Assembly: GCA_023055505.1 (NCBI GenBank)
Contig: JALIRH010000030.1
Span: 6,072,001 to 6,136,000, forward strand
Reading direction: 5' to 3'
Origin: Callipepla californica brunnescens
Taxonomy: Eukaryota; Chordata; Aves; Galliformes; Odontophoridae
Length of the DNA stretch: 64,000 nucleotides
Below, one piece after another: positions 15,012-30,467 of this stretch (positions are counted from its first letter, which is position 1; the number at the start of each line of letters is the position of its first letter). Made by a program: the position numbers and the translations under genes. Below the pieces are notes generated by a model. That model saw only the letters and a list, made by a program, of their open reading frames with translations. It had not been told where the DNA came from and did no database searches.

Positions 15012-16143
15012 CTAGCCCCATTGATCCCTATGACCCCATTGAGTTCTTATGCCCCATTGAGTTCTATGGCCCCTTTGATCCCTATGGCCCCATTGTTCCC
15101 TATGGCCCCATTGAGTTCTATGGCCCCATTGATGACTATGGCCCCATTGATTCCCTTGGCCCCATTGATTCCTATGGCCCCATTGATTCCTATGGCCCCA
15201 TTGATTTCTTAGGCCCCATTGATTGCTATGGCCCCATTGATGCCTATGGCCCCACTGATTCCTATGACCCCTTTGATTCCTATGGTCCCATTGATCCCTA
15301 TGGCCCCATTGATTCCTATGGTCCCACTGATCCCTAAGGCCCCATTGATCCCTATGGCCCCATTGATTTTCTATGGCTCCATTGATTCCTATGGCCTTAT
15401 TGATCCCTTTGGTCCCATCGATTCCTGTGGCCCCATTGATTTTTATGGCCCCAATGAGTTCTATGGCCACATTGATTTCTATGGCCCCATTGAGTTCTAT
15501 GGCCCATTTGATCCCTATGACCCCATTAGTCCCTATAGACCAATTGAGTTCTATGGCCCCATTGATCCCTATGGCCCCACTGATTCCTAAGGCCCCATTG
15601 ATTCCTATGGCCCTATTGATCCCTATGGCTCCATTGATCCCTATGGCCCCTCTGAGTTCTATGGCCCCATTGATTCCTATGGTCCCATTGATCCCTATGG
15701 CCCCTTTGAGTTCTATGGCCCCATTGATTCCTATGGACACTTTGATTCCTATGTCCCCATTGATTCCTATAGTCCCATCGATCCCTATGTCCACATTGAG
15801 TTCTATGGCCCCATTGAGTTCTAAGGCCCCATTGACTTCTTTGGCACAATTGATCCCTATGGCCCAATTGATTCCTATGGCCCCATTGATTCCTATGGCC
15901 CCATTGATCCCTATGTCCCCTTTGAGTTCTATGGCCCCACTGATTCCTATGGCCCCATTGATTCCTCTGGCCCCACTGATCCCTATGGCCCCATTGATCC
16001 CTATGTCCCCATTGAGTTCTATGGCCCCACTGATTCCTATGTCCCCATTGATTCCTATGGCCCCATTTATCCCTAGGCCCCATTGATCCCTATGGCTTCA
16101 TTGATCCCTATTACCCCATTGAGTTCTAGGGCCGCATGAATTC
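15012..16143. repeat. Higher-order block B, repeated at 20.5-21.65 kb
   Basis: The stretch ending at the EcoRI-containing unit at 16,138 matches 20,883-21,653 at a constant offset of 5,510 bases for the shared portion (15,373 onward). It also partly matches 17,189-18,020 at an offset near 2,177. These offsets are not multiples of 18 because units with single-base gains and losses lie in between. Confidence 0.8.
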
Positions 16144-18149
16144 CTATAGCCTTATTGATCCCTATGGCCCCATTGATTCCTATGGCCCCATTGATTCCTG
16201 TGGCCCCATTGATTCCTGTGGCCCCATTGATCCCTATGGCCACACTGATTCCTATGGCCCCATTGATTCCTATGGTTCCATTGATCCCTATGGCCCCATT
16301 GATTCCTATGGCCCCATTGATCCTTATGGCCCCATTGATCCCTATGGCCCCTTGATTTTCTAAGGCTCCATTGATTCCTACGGCCCCATTGAGTTCTCTG
16401 TCCCCATTGATTCCTATGGCCCCATTAATTCTTATGGCCCCATTGAGTTCTATAGCCACTCTGATTCCTATGGCCCCATTGATTTCTATGGCCCATTTGA
16501 TCCCTATGGCCCCATTGATCTCTAAGGCACCATTGAGTTCTATGGCTCCATTGATCCCTATAGCCCCATTGATCCCTAAGGCCCCATTGATTTCTCTGGC
16601 CCCATTGATTCCTATGGCTCCATTGATCCCTATGGCCACATTGAGTTCTATGGCCCCATTGATTCCTATGGCCCCATTGATTTCTTTGGCCCCATTGATT
16701 CCTATGGCCCCATTGAGTTCCTTGGCCCAATTGATCCCTTTAGTCCCACTGATTCCTATGGCCCCATTGATTCCTATGGCCCCATTGAGTTCTATGGCCC
16801 AATTGATTCCTATCGCCCCATTGATTCCTATGGCCCCATTGTGTTCTATAACCACACTGATTCCTACGCCCCTTTGAGTTCTAAGGCCCATTTGATCCCT
16901 AGGGCCCCATTGATCTCTAAGGCCCCTTTGAGTTCTATGGCTCCATTGATTCCTATGTCCCCATTGATTCCTATGGCCAGATTGATTCCTATTGCCACAT
17001 TGATTCCTATGACCCCATTGAGCTCTTTGGCCCAATTGATTCCTATGGCCCCATTGATGCCTAAGGCCCTATTGAGTTCTTTGGCCCAATTGATCCCTAC
17101 GGCCCAATTGATTCCTATGGCCCCATTGATTGCTATGGCCCCACTGATCTCTAAGGTCTCATTGAGTTCTATGGCTCCTTTGATCCCTCTAGCCCCATTG
17201 ATCCCTATGACCCCATTGAGTTCTTATGCCCCATTGAGTTCTATGGCCCCTTTGATCCCTATGGCCCCATTGTTCCCTATGTCCCCATTGAGTTCTATGG
17301 CCCCATTGATGACTATGGCCCCATTGATTCCATTGGCCCCATTGATTCCTATGGCCCCATTGATTCCTATGGCCCCATTGATTCCTTAGGCCCCATTGAT
17401 TGCTATGGCCCCATTGATGCCTATGGCCCCACTGATTCCTATGACCCCATTGATTCCTATGGTCCCATTGATCCCAATGGCCCCATTGATTCCTATGGTC
17501 CCACTGATCCCTAAGGCCCCATTGATCCCTATGGCCCCATTGATTTTCTATGGCTCCATTGATTCCTATTGCCTTATTGATCCCTTTGGTCCCATCGATT
17601 CCTGTGGCCCCATTGATTTTTATGGCCCCAATGAGTTCTATGGCCACATTGATTTCTATGGCCCCATTGAGTTCTATGGCCCATTTGATCCCTATGACCC
17701 CATTAGTCCCTATAGACCAATTGAGTTCTATGGCTCCATTGATCCCTAAGGCCCCATTGAGTTCTAAGGCCCCACTGATTCCTATGGCCCCACTGATTCC
17801 TAAGGCCCCATTGATTCCTTTGGCCCTATTGATCCCTATGGCTCCATTGATCCCTATGGCCCCTCTGAGTTCAATGGCCCCATTGATTCCTATGGTCCCA
17901 TTGATCCCTATGGCCCCTTTGAGTTCTATGGCCCCATTGATTCCTATGGACACTTTGATTCCTATGTCCCCATTGATTCCTATAGTCCCATCGATCCCTA
18001 TGTCCACATTGAGTTCTTAGGCCCCATTGAGTTCTAAGGCCCCATTGACTTCTTTGGCACAATTGATCCCTATGGCCCCATTGATTCCTATGGCCCCATT
18101 GATTCCTATGGCCCCATTGATTCCTATGGCCCCATTGATCCCTATGTCC

Positions 18150-19880
18150 CCTTTGATTGCTAAGGTCCCATTGTTCCTTATGGCCCGATTGATTTTCTAT
18201 GGCTCCATTGATTCCTATGGCCCCATTGATCCCTATGGCCCCATTGATTCCTGTGGCCCCATTGATTTTTATGGCTCCAATGAGTTCTATGTCCAATTTG
18301 ATCCCTATGGCCCCATTAGTCCCTAAGGCCCTTTTGAGTTCTATGGCTCCATTGATCCCTATTGCCCCATTGATCCCTATGGTCCCATAGAGTTCGAAGG
18401 CCCCATTGAGTTCTATGGCCCCATTGATCCCTATGGCCCCATTGATCCCTATGGCCCCATTGATCCCTATTGTCCCCATTGACTTCTATGGCATTTTTGA
18501 GTTCTATGGCCCCATTGATTCCTGAGGCCCCATTGATTCCTATGGCCCCATTGATTCCTATGGCCTCATTGAGTTCTATGGCCCCATTGAATTTTATATT
18601 CCCATTGATCCCTATGACCCCACTGATTCCTGTGGCCCCATTGATTCCTAGGGCCCCATCGATCCCTATGGCCACATTGATCTTTATGGCCCCATTGATC
18701 CCTATGGCCCCTTGTAGTTCCATGGCCACATTGATTCCTACGGCCCCATTGATTCCTATGGCCCCATTGATCCCTATGGACACTTGGAGTTCTATGGCCC
18801 CATCGATCCCTGTGGCCCCATCGATCCCTATGGCCCCATCGATCTTTATGGCCCCATTGATCCCTAAGGCCCCATTGATTCCTATGGCCACATTGATTCC
18901 TATGACCACATTGAGTTCTATGGCCCCATTGATCCCTATGGCCTTATTGATCCCTATGGAACATGTAGTTCTAAGGCCACATTGATTCCTATGGCCCCAT
19001 CGATTCCTATGGCCCCATTGATTACTATGGCCACATTGATCCATATGGCACCATTGAGCTCTATGGCCCCATTGATGACTATTGCCCCATTGATTCCTTT
19101 GGCCCCATTGATTCCTATGGTCCCATTGATCTCTATGGTTACTTTGAGTTCTATGGCCCCATTGATTCCTATGCTCACATTGATTCCTATGGTCCCATTG
19201 ATCGTTGTGTCCCCATTGATTCCTATGGCCCCATTGATTCCTATGGCCCCATTGATCCCTAAGGCCACATTGATCCCTATATTAAATTTAATTCCTATGG
19301 CCCCATTGATTTTTGTTGCCCCATTGATCGCTGTGGCCCCATTGATCCCTATGGCCCCATTGATCCCTATGGCCCCACTGAGTTCTGTGGCGTCATTGAT
19401 TCCTATGGTCCCATTGATCCCTATGGCCTCTCTGAGTTCTATGGCCCCATTGATTCCTATGGTCACATTGATCCCTATAGCCCGATTGATTCCTAAGGCC
19501 CCATTGATTCCTATGGCTCCTTTGATTCCTATAGCCCCATCGATCCCTATGTGCTCATTGAGTTCTATGGCCCCATTGATCCCTATGGCCCCACTGATCT
19601 TTATGGCCCCATGTTTTTCTATGGCCACATTGATTCCTATGGCCCCATTGTTTCCTATGGTCCCATTGATCCCTATGGCGCCATTGAGTTCTATGGACCA
19701 ACTGATTCCTATGGCCCCATTGATACCTATGGCCCCACTGATTCCTATGGCCCCATTGATTCCTATGGTCCCATTGATCCCTACGGCCCGATTGAGTTCT
19801 ATTGCCCCACTGATTCCTATGGCCCCATTGATTCCTATGGCCCCATTGATCCCTATGGTTCCTTTGATCCCTATGGCCCC
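18150..19880. repeat. Dispersed third copy of the 11.6-13.4 kb block
   Basis: This segment follows the order of 11,616-13,390: GATTGCTAAGG, the +1 unit at about 18,187, AACATGTAGTTCTAAGG at 18,960, TATATTAAATTTAATTCC near 19,278 and CCCATGTTTTTCTATGG near 19,610. The offset changes from 6,534 to 6,498 bases part way through, a net loss of two 18-bp units. Only scattered substitutions differ. Confidence 0.85.
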
Positions 19881-22800
19881 ATTGATTCCTATGGCCCCAT
19901 TTAGTTCTATAGCCACACTGATTCCTATGGCCCCATTGAGTTCTATGGCCCATTTGATCCCTATGACCCCATTGATCTCTAAGACACCATTGAGTTCTAT
20001 GGCTCCACTGATCCCTATAGCCCCATTGATCCCTATGGCCCCATTGAGTTCTAAGGCCCCATTGAGTTCTATGGCCCATTTGATCCCTATGGCCCCATTG
20101 ATTTCTATGGCCCCATTGATTCCTATGGCCACATTGATCCCTATGGCCCCATTGATCCTTATGGCCCCATTGATCCCTATGGCCCCTTGATTTTCTAAGG
20201 CTCCATTGATTCCTATGGCCCCATTGAGTTCTATGGCCCCATTGATTCCTATGGCCCCATTGATCCCTATGGCCTCATTGATTCCTACGGCCCCATTGAT
20301 TCCTATGTCCCCATTGAGTTCTACGGCCCCATTGATCCCTGTGGCCCCATTGATTTTCTATGGCTCCATTGATTCCTATGGCCCCATTGATCCCTTTTGT
20401 CCCATGGATTCCTGTGGCCCCATTGATTTTTATGGCCCCAATGAGTTCTATGGCCACATTGATTCCTATGGCCCCATTGATTTCTGTGGCCCATTTGATC
20501 CCTATGGCCCCATTGATCTCTAAGGCACCATTGATCCCTATGGCTCCATTGATCCCTATAGCCCCATTGATCCCTATGGCTCCATTGATTTCTATGGCCC
20601 CATTGATTCCTATGGCCCCATTGATCCCTAAGGCCCCATTGATTTCTATGGCCCCATTGATTACTATGGCCCCATTGATTCCTATGGCCCCATTGATTCC
20701 TATGGCCCCATTGATTCCTTTGGCCCCATTGATTTTTATGGCTCCATTGATCCCTATGGCCCCATTGATTCCTAGGGCCCTATTGATTCCTATGGCCCCA
20801 TTGAGTTCTATGGCCCCATTAATTCCTATGGTGCCATTGATCCCTATGGCCCCTTTGATCCCTATGGCCCCATTGATTTTCTATGGCTCCATTGATTCCT
20901 ATGGCCCCATTGATCCCTTTGGTCCCATGGATTCCTGTGGCCCCATTGATTTTTATGGCCCCAATGAGTTCTATGGCCACATTGATTTCTATGGCCACAT
21001 TGAGTTCTATGGCCCATTTGATCCCTATGACCCCATTAGTCCCTATAGACCAATTGAGTTCTATGGCCCCATTGATCCCTATGGCCGCACTGATTCCTAA
21101 GGCCCCATTGATTCCTATGGCCCTATTGATCCCTATGGCTCCATTGATCCCTATGGCCCCTCTGAGTTCTATGGCCCCATTGATTCCTATGGTCCCATTG
21201 ATCCCTATGGCCCCTTTGAGTTCTATGGCCCCATTGATTCCTATGGACACTTTGATTCCTATGTCCCCATTGATTCCTATAGTCCCATCGATCCCTATGT
21301 CCACATTGAGTTCTATGGCCCCATTGAGTTCTAAGGCCCCATTGACTTCTTTGGCACAATTGATCCCTATGGCCCCATTGATTCCTATGGCCCAATTGAT
21401 TCCTATGGCCCCATTGATCCCTATGTCCCCTTTGAGTTCTATGGCCCCACTGATTCCTATGGCCCCATTGATTCCTCTGGCCCCACTGATCCCTATGGCC
21501 CCATTGATCCCTATGTCCCCATTGAGTTCTATGGCCCCACTGATTCCTATGTCCCCATTGATTCCTATGGCCCCATTTATCCCTAGGCCCCATTGATCCC
21601 TATGGCTTCATTGATCCCTATTACCCCATTGAGTTCTAGGGCCGCATGAATTCCTATGGCCTTATTGATCCCTATGGCCCCATTGATTCCTATGGCCCCA
21701 TTGATTCCTGTGGCCCCATTGATTCCTGTGGCCCCATTGATCCCTATGGCCACACTGATTCCTATGGCCCCATTGATTCCTATGGTTCCATTGATCCCTA
21801 TGGCCCCATTGATTCCTATGGCCCCATTGATCCTTATGGCCCCATTGATCCCTATGACCCCTTGATTTTCTAAGGCTCCATTGATTCCTACGGCCCCATT
21901 GAGTTCTATGGCCCCATTGATTCCTATGGCCCCATTGATTCCTATGGCCCCATTGAGTTCTATAGCCACTCTGATTCCTATGGCCCCATTGATTTCTATG
22001 GCCCATTTGATCCCTATGGCCCCATTGATCTCTAAGGCACCATTGAGTTCTATGGCTCCATTGATCCCTATAGCCCCATTGATCCCTAAGGCCCCATTGA
22101 TTTCTCTGGCCCCATTGATTCCTATGGCTCCATTGATCCCTATGGCCACATTGAGTTCTATGGCCCCATTGATTCCTATGGCCCCATTGATTTCTTTGGC
22201 CCCATTGATTCCTATGGCCCCATTGATCCCTATGGCCCCATTGATTCCTATGGCCCTATTGATTCCTATGGCCCCATTGAGTTCTATGGCCCCATTGATT
22301 CCTATGGTGCCATTGATCCCTATGGCCCCATTGATCCCTATGGCCCCATTGATTTTCTATGGCTCCATTGATTCCTATGGCCCCATTGATCCCTTAGGTC
22401 CCATGGATTCCTGTGGCCCCTTTGATTTTTATGGCCCCAATGAGTTCTATGGCCACATTGATTCCTATGGCCCCATTGAGTTCTATGGCCAATTTGATCC
22501 CTATGGCCCCATTGATCCCTATGGCCCCATAGTGTTCGAAGGCCCCATTGAGTTCTATGGCCCCATTGATCCCAATGGCCACTTTGATTCCTATGACCCC
22601 ATAGATTCCTATGGCCCCGTGGATCCCTATGGACCCATTGATCCCTATAGTCCCTTTAATTCCTACGGCCCCATTGATTTTTGTGGCCCCATTGTTCCCT
22701 ATGGCCCCATTGATCCCTATGGCCCCATTGATTCCTATGGCCCCATTGATTCCTATAGCCCCACTGATCCCTATGTCCACATTGAGTTCTATGGCCCCAT

Positions 22801-24879
22801 TGATCCCTATGGTTCCATTGAGTTCTTTGGCCCAATTGATCCCTTTGGCCCCACTGAATCCTATGGCCCCATTGATTCCTATGGCCCCATTGATCCCTAT
22901 GGTCCCATTGATCCCTATGGCCCAATTGATCTTTATGGCCCCATTGATCCCTATGGTCCCATTGATCCCTATGGCCCAATTGATCTTTATGGCCCCATTG
23001 ATTCCTATGGCTCCATTGATCCCTAGGCCCTATTGATCCCTATGGCTTCATTGACCCCTATTGCCCCATTGAGTTCTATGGCCGCATGAATTCCTATAGC
23101 CGTATTGATCCCTATGGCCCCATTGATCCCTATGGCCCCATTGTTTCCTAAGGCCCCATTGATTCCTGTGGCCCCATTGATTCCTGTGGCCCCATTGATC
23201 CCTATGGCCACACTGATTCCTATGGCCCTATTGATTCCTATGGTGCCATTGATCCCTATGGCCCCATTGATTCCTATGTCCCCATTGATCCTTATGGCCC
23301 CATTGATCCCTATGGCCCCTTGATTTTCTAAGGCTCCATTGATTCCTCTGGCCCCATTGAGTTCTATGGCCCCATTGATTCCTATGGCCCCATTGATTCC
23401 TATGGCCCCATTGAGTTCTATGGCCCATTTGATCCCTATGGCCCCATTGATCTCTAAGGCCCCATTGAGTTTTATGGCTCCATTGATTCCTACAACCCCA
23501 TTGATCCCATTGGCCCCATTGAGTTCTAAGGCCCCATTGAGTTCTATGGCCCCTTTGATCCCTATGGCCCCATTGATTTCTATGGCCCCATTGATTCCTA
23601 TGGCCCCATTGATCCCTATGGCCCCATTGAGTTCTATGGCCCCATTGATGACTATGGCCCCATTGATTCCTATGGCCCCAATGATTCCTATTGCCCCATT
23701 GAGTTCTATAGCCACACTGATTCCTATGGCCCCATTGAGTTCTATGGCCCATTTGATCCCTATGGCCCCATTGATCTCTAAGGCACCATTGAGTTCTATG
23801 GCTCCATTGATCCCTATAGCCCCATTGATCCCTACGGCCCCATTGAGTTCTAAGGCCCCTTTGAGTTCTATGGCCCCTTTGATCCCTATGGCCCCATTGA
23901 TTTCTATGGCCCCATTTATTCCTATGTCCCCATTGATCCCTATGGCCCCATTGAGTTCTATGGCCCCATTGATTCCTATGGCCCCATTGATTCCTAAGGC
24001 CCCATTGATTCCTATGGCCCCCTTGATTCCTTTGGCCCAATTGATTCCTATGGCCCCATTGATCCCTATGGCCTCATTGATCCCTATGGCCCCATTGATC
24101 CCTATGGCCCCATAGTGTTCGAAGGCCCCATTGAGTTCTATGGCCCCATTGATCCCTATGGCCCTTCTGATTCCTATGGCCCCATTGATAGTTGTGTCCC
24201 CATTGATTCTTGTCGCCTCATTAATCCTTATGGCCCCATTGTTTCCTAAGGCCCCATTGATTCCTGTGGCCCCATTGATTCCTGTGGCCCCATTGATCCC
24301 TATGGCCCCATTTATCCCTATGGCCCCACTGAGTTCTATGGCCCCATTGATTCCCATGGTCACACTGATCCCTATGGCCCCATTGATTCCTATGGCCCCA
24401 TTGATTCCTATGGCCCCATCGATCCCTATGTCCACATTGAGTTCTATGGCCGCATTGATCCCTATGGCCCCATTGTGTTCCTTGGCCCAATTGATCCCTT
24501 TAGCCCCACTGATTCCTATGGCCCCATTGATTCCTATGGCCCCATTGAGTTCTATGGCCCCATTGATTCCTATGGCCCCATTGATTCCCTTGGCCCCATT
24601 GTGTTCTATAGCCACACTGATTCCTATGGCCCCTTTGAGTTCTATGGCCCATTTGATCCCTATTTCCCCATTGATCTCTAAGGCCCCATTGAGTTCTATG
24701 GCTCCATTGATCCCTATAGCCCCATTGATCCCTATGGCACCATTGAGTTCTAAGGCCCCATTGAGTTCTATGGCCCCTTTGATTCCTATGTCCCCATTGA
24801 TTCCTATGGCCACATTGATTCCTATGGCCACATTGATTCCTATGGCCCCATTGAGCTCTTTGGCCGAATTGATTCCTAT

Positions 24880-25770
24880 GGCCCCATTGATGCCTAAGGC
24901 CCTATTGAGTTCTTTGGCCCAATTGATCCCTACGGCCCAATTGATTCCTATGGCCCCATTGATTGCTATGGCCCCACTGATCTCTAAGGCCCCATTGAGT
25001 TCTATGGCTCCATTGATCCCAATAGCCGCATTGATCCCTATGACCCCATTGAGTTCTATGGCCACTTTGATCCCTATGGCCCCTTTGATCCCTATGGCCC
25101 CATTGAGTTCTATGGCCCCATTGATGACTATGGCCCCATTGATTCCCTTGGCCCCATTGATTCCTATGGCCCCATTGATTCCTTAGGCCCCATTGATTCC
25201 TATGGCCCCATTGATGCCTATGGCCCCACTGATTCCTATGACACCATTGATTCCTATGGTCCCATTGATCCCTATGGCCCCATTGATTCCTATGGTCCCA
25301 CTGATCCCTAAGGCCCCATTGATCCCTATGGCCCCATTGATTTTCTATGGCTCCATTGATTCCTATGGCCTTATTGATCCCTTTGGTCCCATCGATTCCT
25401 GTGGCCCCTTTGATTTTTATGGCCCCAATGAGTTCTATGGCCACATTGATTTCTATGGCCCCATTGAGTTCTATGGCCCATTTGATCCCTATATCCCCAT
25501 TTGTCCCTATAGACCAATTGAGTTCTATGGCTCCATTGATCCCTAAGGCCCCATTGAGTTCTAAGGCCCCACTGATTCCTATGGCCCCACTGAAACTTAA
25601 GGCCCCATTGATTCCTATGGCCCTATTGATCCCTATGGCCACATTGATCCCCATGGCCCCTCTGAGTTCTATGGCCCCTTTGATTCCTATGGTCCCATTG
25701 ATCCCTATGGCCCCATTGATTCCTATGGCCCCATTGATCCTTATGGCCCCATTGATCCCTATGGCCCCTT
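24880..25770. repeat. Higher-order block C, also at 27.2-28.1, 32.0-32.7, 49.2-49.7 and 51.2-51.7 kb
   Basis: An ordered set of variant units is shared by these places: GATTCCTTAGGCCCC, GATGCCTATGGCCCCACTG, TATGACCCC, GGTCCCACTGATCCCTAAGG, the +1 unit ATTGATTTTCTATGG, CCTTATTGATCCCTTTGG and CCCTATAGACCAATTGAG. The copy at 27,534 lies 2,341 bases beyond 25,193, the next lies 4,789 further, and the last two are 2,019 apart. Related but more diverged copies start near 15,219 and 17,396. Confidence 0.8.
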
Positions 25771-28700
25771 GATTTTCTAAGGCTCCATTGATTCCTATGG
25801 CCCCATTGAGTTCTATGGCCCCATTGATTCCTATGGCCCCATTGATTCCTATGGCCCCATTGAGTTCTATGGCCCATTTGATCCCTATGGCCCCATTGAT
25901 CTCTAAGGCCCCATTGAGTTTTATGTCTCCATTGATTCCTACAGCCCCATTGATCCCATTGGCCCCATTGAGTTCTAAGGCCCCATTGAGTTCTATGGCC
26001 CCTTTGATCCCTATGGCCCCATTGATTTCTATGGCCCCATTGATTCCTATGGCCCCATTGATCCCTATGGCCCCATTGAGTTCTATGGCCCCATTGATGA
26101 CTATGGCCCCATTGATTCCTATGGCCCCAATGATTCCTATTTCCCCATTGAGTTCTATAGCCACACTGATTCCTATGGCCCCATTGAGTTCTATGGCCCA
26201 TTTGATCCCTATGGCCCCATTGATCTCTAAGGCACCATTGAGTTCTATGGCTCCATTGATCCCTATAGCCCCATTGATCCCTACGGCCCCATTGAGTTCT
26301 ATGGCCCCATTGATTCCTATGGCCCCATTAATTCCTATGGCCCCATTGATTCCTAAGGCCCCATTGATTCCTTTGGCCCAATTGATTCCTATGGCCCCAT
26401 TGATCCCTATGGCCTCATTGATCCCTATGGCCCCATTGATCCCTATGGCCCCATAGTGTTCGAAGGCCCCATTGAGTTCTATGGACCCATTGATCCCAAT
26501 GGCCCCTCTGATTCCTATGGCCCCTTTGATAGTTGTGTCCCCATTGATTCTTGTCGCCTCATTAATCCTTATGGCCCCATTGATTCCTAAGACCCCATAG
26601 AATCCTATGGCCCCGTTGATTTTTGTGGCCCCATTGTTCCCTATGGCCCCATTGATCCCTATGGCCCCACTGAGTTCTATGGCCCCATTGATTCCTATGG
26701 TCACACTGATCCCTATGGCCCCATTGATTCCTATGGCCCCATTGATTCCTATGGCCCCATCGATCCCTATGTCCACATTGAGTTCTATGGCCACATTGAT
26801 CCCTATGGCCCCATTGTGTTCCTTGGCCCAATTGATCCCTTTAGCCCCACTGATTCCTATGGCCCCATTGATTCCTATGGCCCCATTGAGTTCTATGGCC
26901 CCATTGATTCCTATGGCCCCATTGATTCCCTTGGCCCCATTGTGTTCTATAGCCACACTGATTCCTATGTCCCCTTTGAGTTCTATGGCCCATTTGATCC
27001 CTATGGCCCCATTGATCTCTAAGGCCCCATTGAGTTCTATGGCTCCATTGATCCCTATAGCCCCATTGATCCCTATGGCACCACTGAGTTCTAAGGCCCC
27101 ATTGAGTTCTATGGCCCCATTGATTCCTATGTCCCCATTGATTCCTATGGCCACATTGATTCCTATGGCCACATTGATTCCTATGGCCCCATTGAGCTCT
27201 TTGGCCCAATTGATTCCTATGGCCCCATTGATGCCTAAGGCCCTATTGAGTTCTTTGGCCCAATTGATCCCTACGGCCCAATTGATTCCTATGGCCCCAT
27301 TGATTGCTATGGCCCCACTGATCTCTAAGGCCCCATTGAGTTCTATGGCTCCATTGATCCCTCTAGCCCCATTGATCCCTATGACCCCATTGAGTTCTAT
27401 GGCCCCTTTGATCCCTATGGCCCCTTTGATCCCTATGGCCCCATTGAGTTCTATGGCCCCATTGATGACTATGGCCCCATTGATTCCCTTGGCCCCATTG
27501 ATTCCTATGGCCCCATTGATTCCTTAGGCCCCATTGATTCCTATGGCCCCATTGATGCCTATGGCCCCACTGATTCCTATGACCCCATTGATTCCTATGG
27601 TCCCATTGATCCCTATGGCCCCATTGATTCCTATGGTCCCACTGATCCCTAAGGCCCCATTGATCCCTATGGCCCCATTGATTTTCTATGGCTCCATTGA
27701 TTCCTATGGCCTTATTGATCCCTTTGGTCCCATCGATTCCTGTGGCCCCTTTGATTTTTATGGCCCCAATGAGTTCTATGGCCACATTGATTTCTATGGC
27801 CCCATTGAGTTCTATGGCCCATTTGATCCCTATAACCCCATTTGTCCCTATAGACCAATTGAGTTCTATGGCTCCATTGATCCATAAGGCCCCATTGAGT
27901 TCTAAGGCCCCACTGATTCCTATGGCCCCACTGAAACTTAAGGCCCCATTGATTCCTATGGCCCTATGGATCCCTATGGCCACATTGATCCCCATGGCCC
28001 CTCTGAGTTCTATGGCCCCATTGATTCCTATGGTCCCATTGATCCCTATGGCCCCTTTGAGTTCTATCGCCCCATTGATTCCTATGGACACTTTGATTCC
28101 TATGGCCCCATTGATTCCTATGGCCCTATTGATTCCTGTGGCCCCATTGATTCCTATGGCCCCATTGATCCCTATGGTTCCATTGATCCCTATGGCCCCT
28201 TGATTTTCTAAGGCTCCATTGATTCCTATGGCCCCATTGAGTTCTATGACCCCATTGATTCCTATGGCCCCATTGATCCCTATGGTTCCATTGATCCCTA
28301 TGGCCCCTTGATTTTCTAAGGCCCCATTGATTCCTATGGCCCCATTGATTCCTATGGCCCCATTGATTCCTTTGGCCCAATTGATTCCTATGGCCCCATT
28401 GATCCCTATGGCCTCATTGATCCCTATGGCCCCATTGATCCCTACGGCCCCATAGTGTTCGAAGGCCCCATTGAGTTCTATGGCCCCATTGATCCCAATG
28501 GCCCCTCTGATTCCTATGGCCCCATTGATAGTTGTGTCCCCACTGATTCTTGTCGCCTCATTAATCCTTATGGCCCCATTGATTCGTAAGACCCCATAGA
28601 ATCCTATGGCCCCGTTGATTTTTGTGGCCCCATTGATCCCTATGGCCCCACTGAGTTCTATGGCCCCATTGAGTTCTATGGCCCCATTGATTCCTATGGC

Positions 28701-30467
28701 CCCATCGATCCCTATGTCCACATTGAGTTCTATGGCCACATTGATCCCTATGGCCCCATTGTGTTCCTTGGCCCAATTGATCCCTATAGCCCCACTGATT
28801 CCTATGGCCCCATTGATTCCTATGGCCCAATTGAGTTCTATGGCCCCATTGATTCCTATGGCCGCATTGATTCCCTTGGCCCCATTGTGTTCTATAGCCA
28901 CACTGATTCCTATGGCCCCTTTGAGTTCTATGGCCCATTTGATCCCTATGGCCCCATTGATCTCTAAGGCCCCATTGAGTTCTATGGCTCCATTGATCCC
29001 TATAGCCCCATTGATCCCTATGGCACCACTGAGTTCTAAGGCCCCATTGAGTTCTATGGCCCCATTGATTCCTATGTCCCCATTGATTCCTATGGCCACA
29101 TTGATTCCTATGGCCCCATTGAGTTCTATAGCCACACTGATTCCTATGGCCCCATTGATTTCTATGGCCCATTTGATCCCAATGGCCCCATTGATCTCTA
29201 AGGCACCATTGAGTTCTATGGCTCCATTGATCCCTATAGCCCCATTGATCCCTCTGGCCCCATTGATTTCTATGGCCCCATTGATTCCTATGGCCCCATT
29301 GATCCCTATGGCCCCATTGAGTTCTATGGCCACATTGATGACTATGGCCCCATTGATTCCTATGGCCCCATTGATTCCTATGGCCCCATTGATTCCTTTG
29401 GCCCCATTGATTCCTATGGCCCCATTGATTCCTATGGCCCCATTGATTCCTTTGGCCGAATTAATTCCTATGGCCCCATTGATCCCTATGGCCCCATTGA
29501 TTCCTATGGCCCTATTGATTCCTATGGCCCTATTGAGTTCTATGGCCCCATTGATTCCTATGGTGCCATTGATCCCTATGGCCCCATTGATCCCTATGGC
29601 CCCATTCATTTTCTATGGCTCCATTGATTCCTATGGCCCCATTGATCCCTTTGGTCCCATGGATTCCTGTGGCCCCATTGATTTTTAAGGCCCCAATGAG
29701 TTCTATGGCCACATTAATTCCTATGGCCCCATTGAGTTCTATGGCCCATTTGATCCCTATGGCCCCATTGATCCCTATGGCCCCATAGTGTTCGAAGGCC
29801 CCATTGAGTTCTATGGCCCCATTGATCCCAATGGCCACTTTGATTCCTATGACCCCATAGATTCCTATGGCCCCGTTGATCCCTATGGACCCATTGATCC
29901 CTATAGTCCCTTTAATTCCTACGGCCCCATTGATTTTTGTGGCCCCATTGTTCCCTATGGCCCCATTGATCCCTATGGCCGTACTGAGTTCTATGGCCCC
30001 ATTGATTCCTATGGTCCCATTGATCCCTATGGCCCCTTTGAGTTCTATGGCCCCATTGATTCCTATGGTCACATTGATCCCTATGGCCCCATTGATTCCT
30101 ATGGCCCCATTGATTCCTATGGCCCCATTGATTCCTATAGCTCCATCGATCCCTATGTCCACATTGTGTTCTATGGCCCCATTGATCCCTATGGTTCCAT
30201 TGAGTTCTTTGGCCCAATTGATCCCTTTGGCCCCACTGATTCCTATGGCCCCATTGATTCCTATGGCCCCATTGATCCCTATGGTCCCATTGATCACTAT
30301 GGCCCAACTGATCTTTATGGCCCCATTGATCCTTATGGTCCCATTGATCCCTATGGCCCAATTGATCTTTATGGCCCCATTAATTCCTATGGCCCCATTG
30401 ATCCCTAGGCCCCATTGATCCATATGGCTTCATTGACCCCTATTGCCCCATTGAGTTCTATGGCCGC

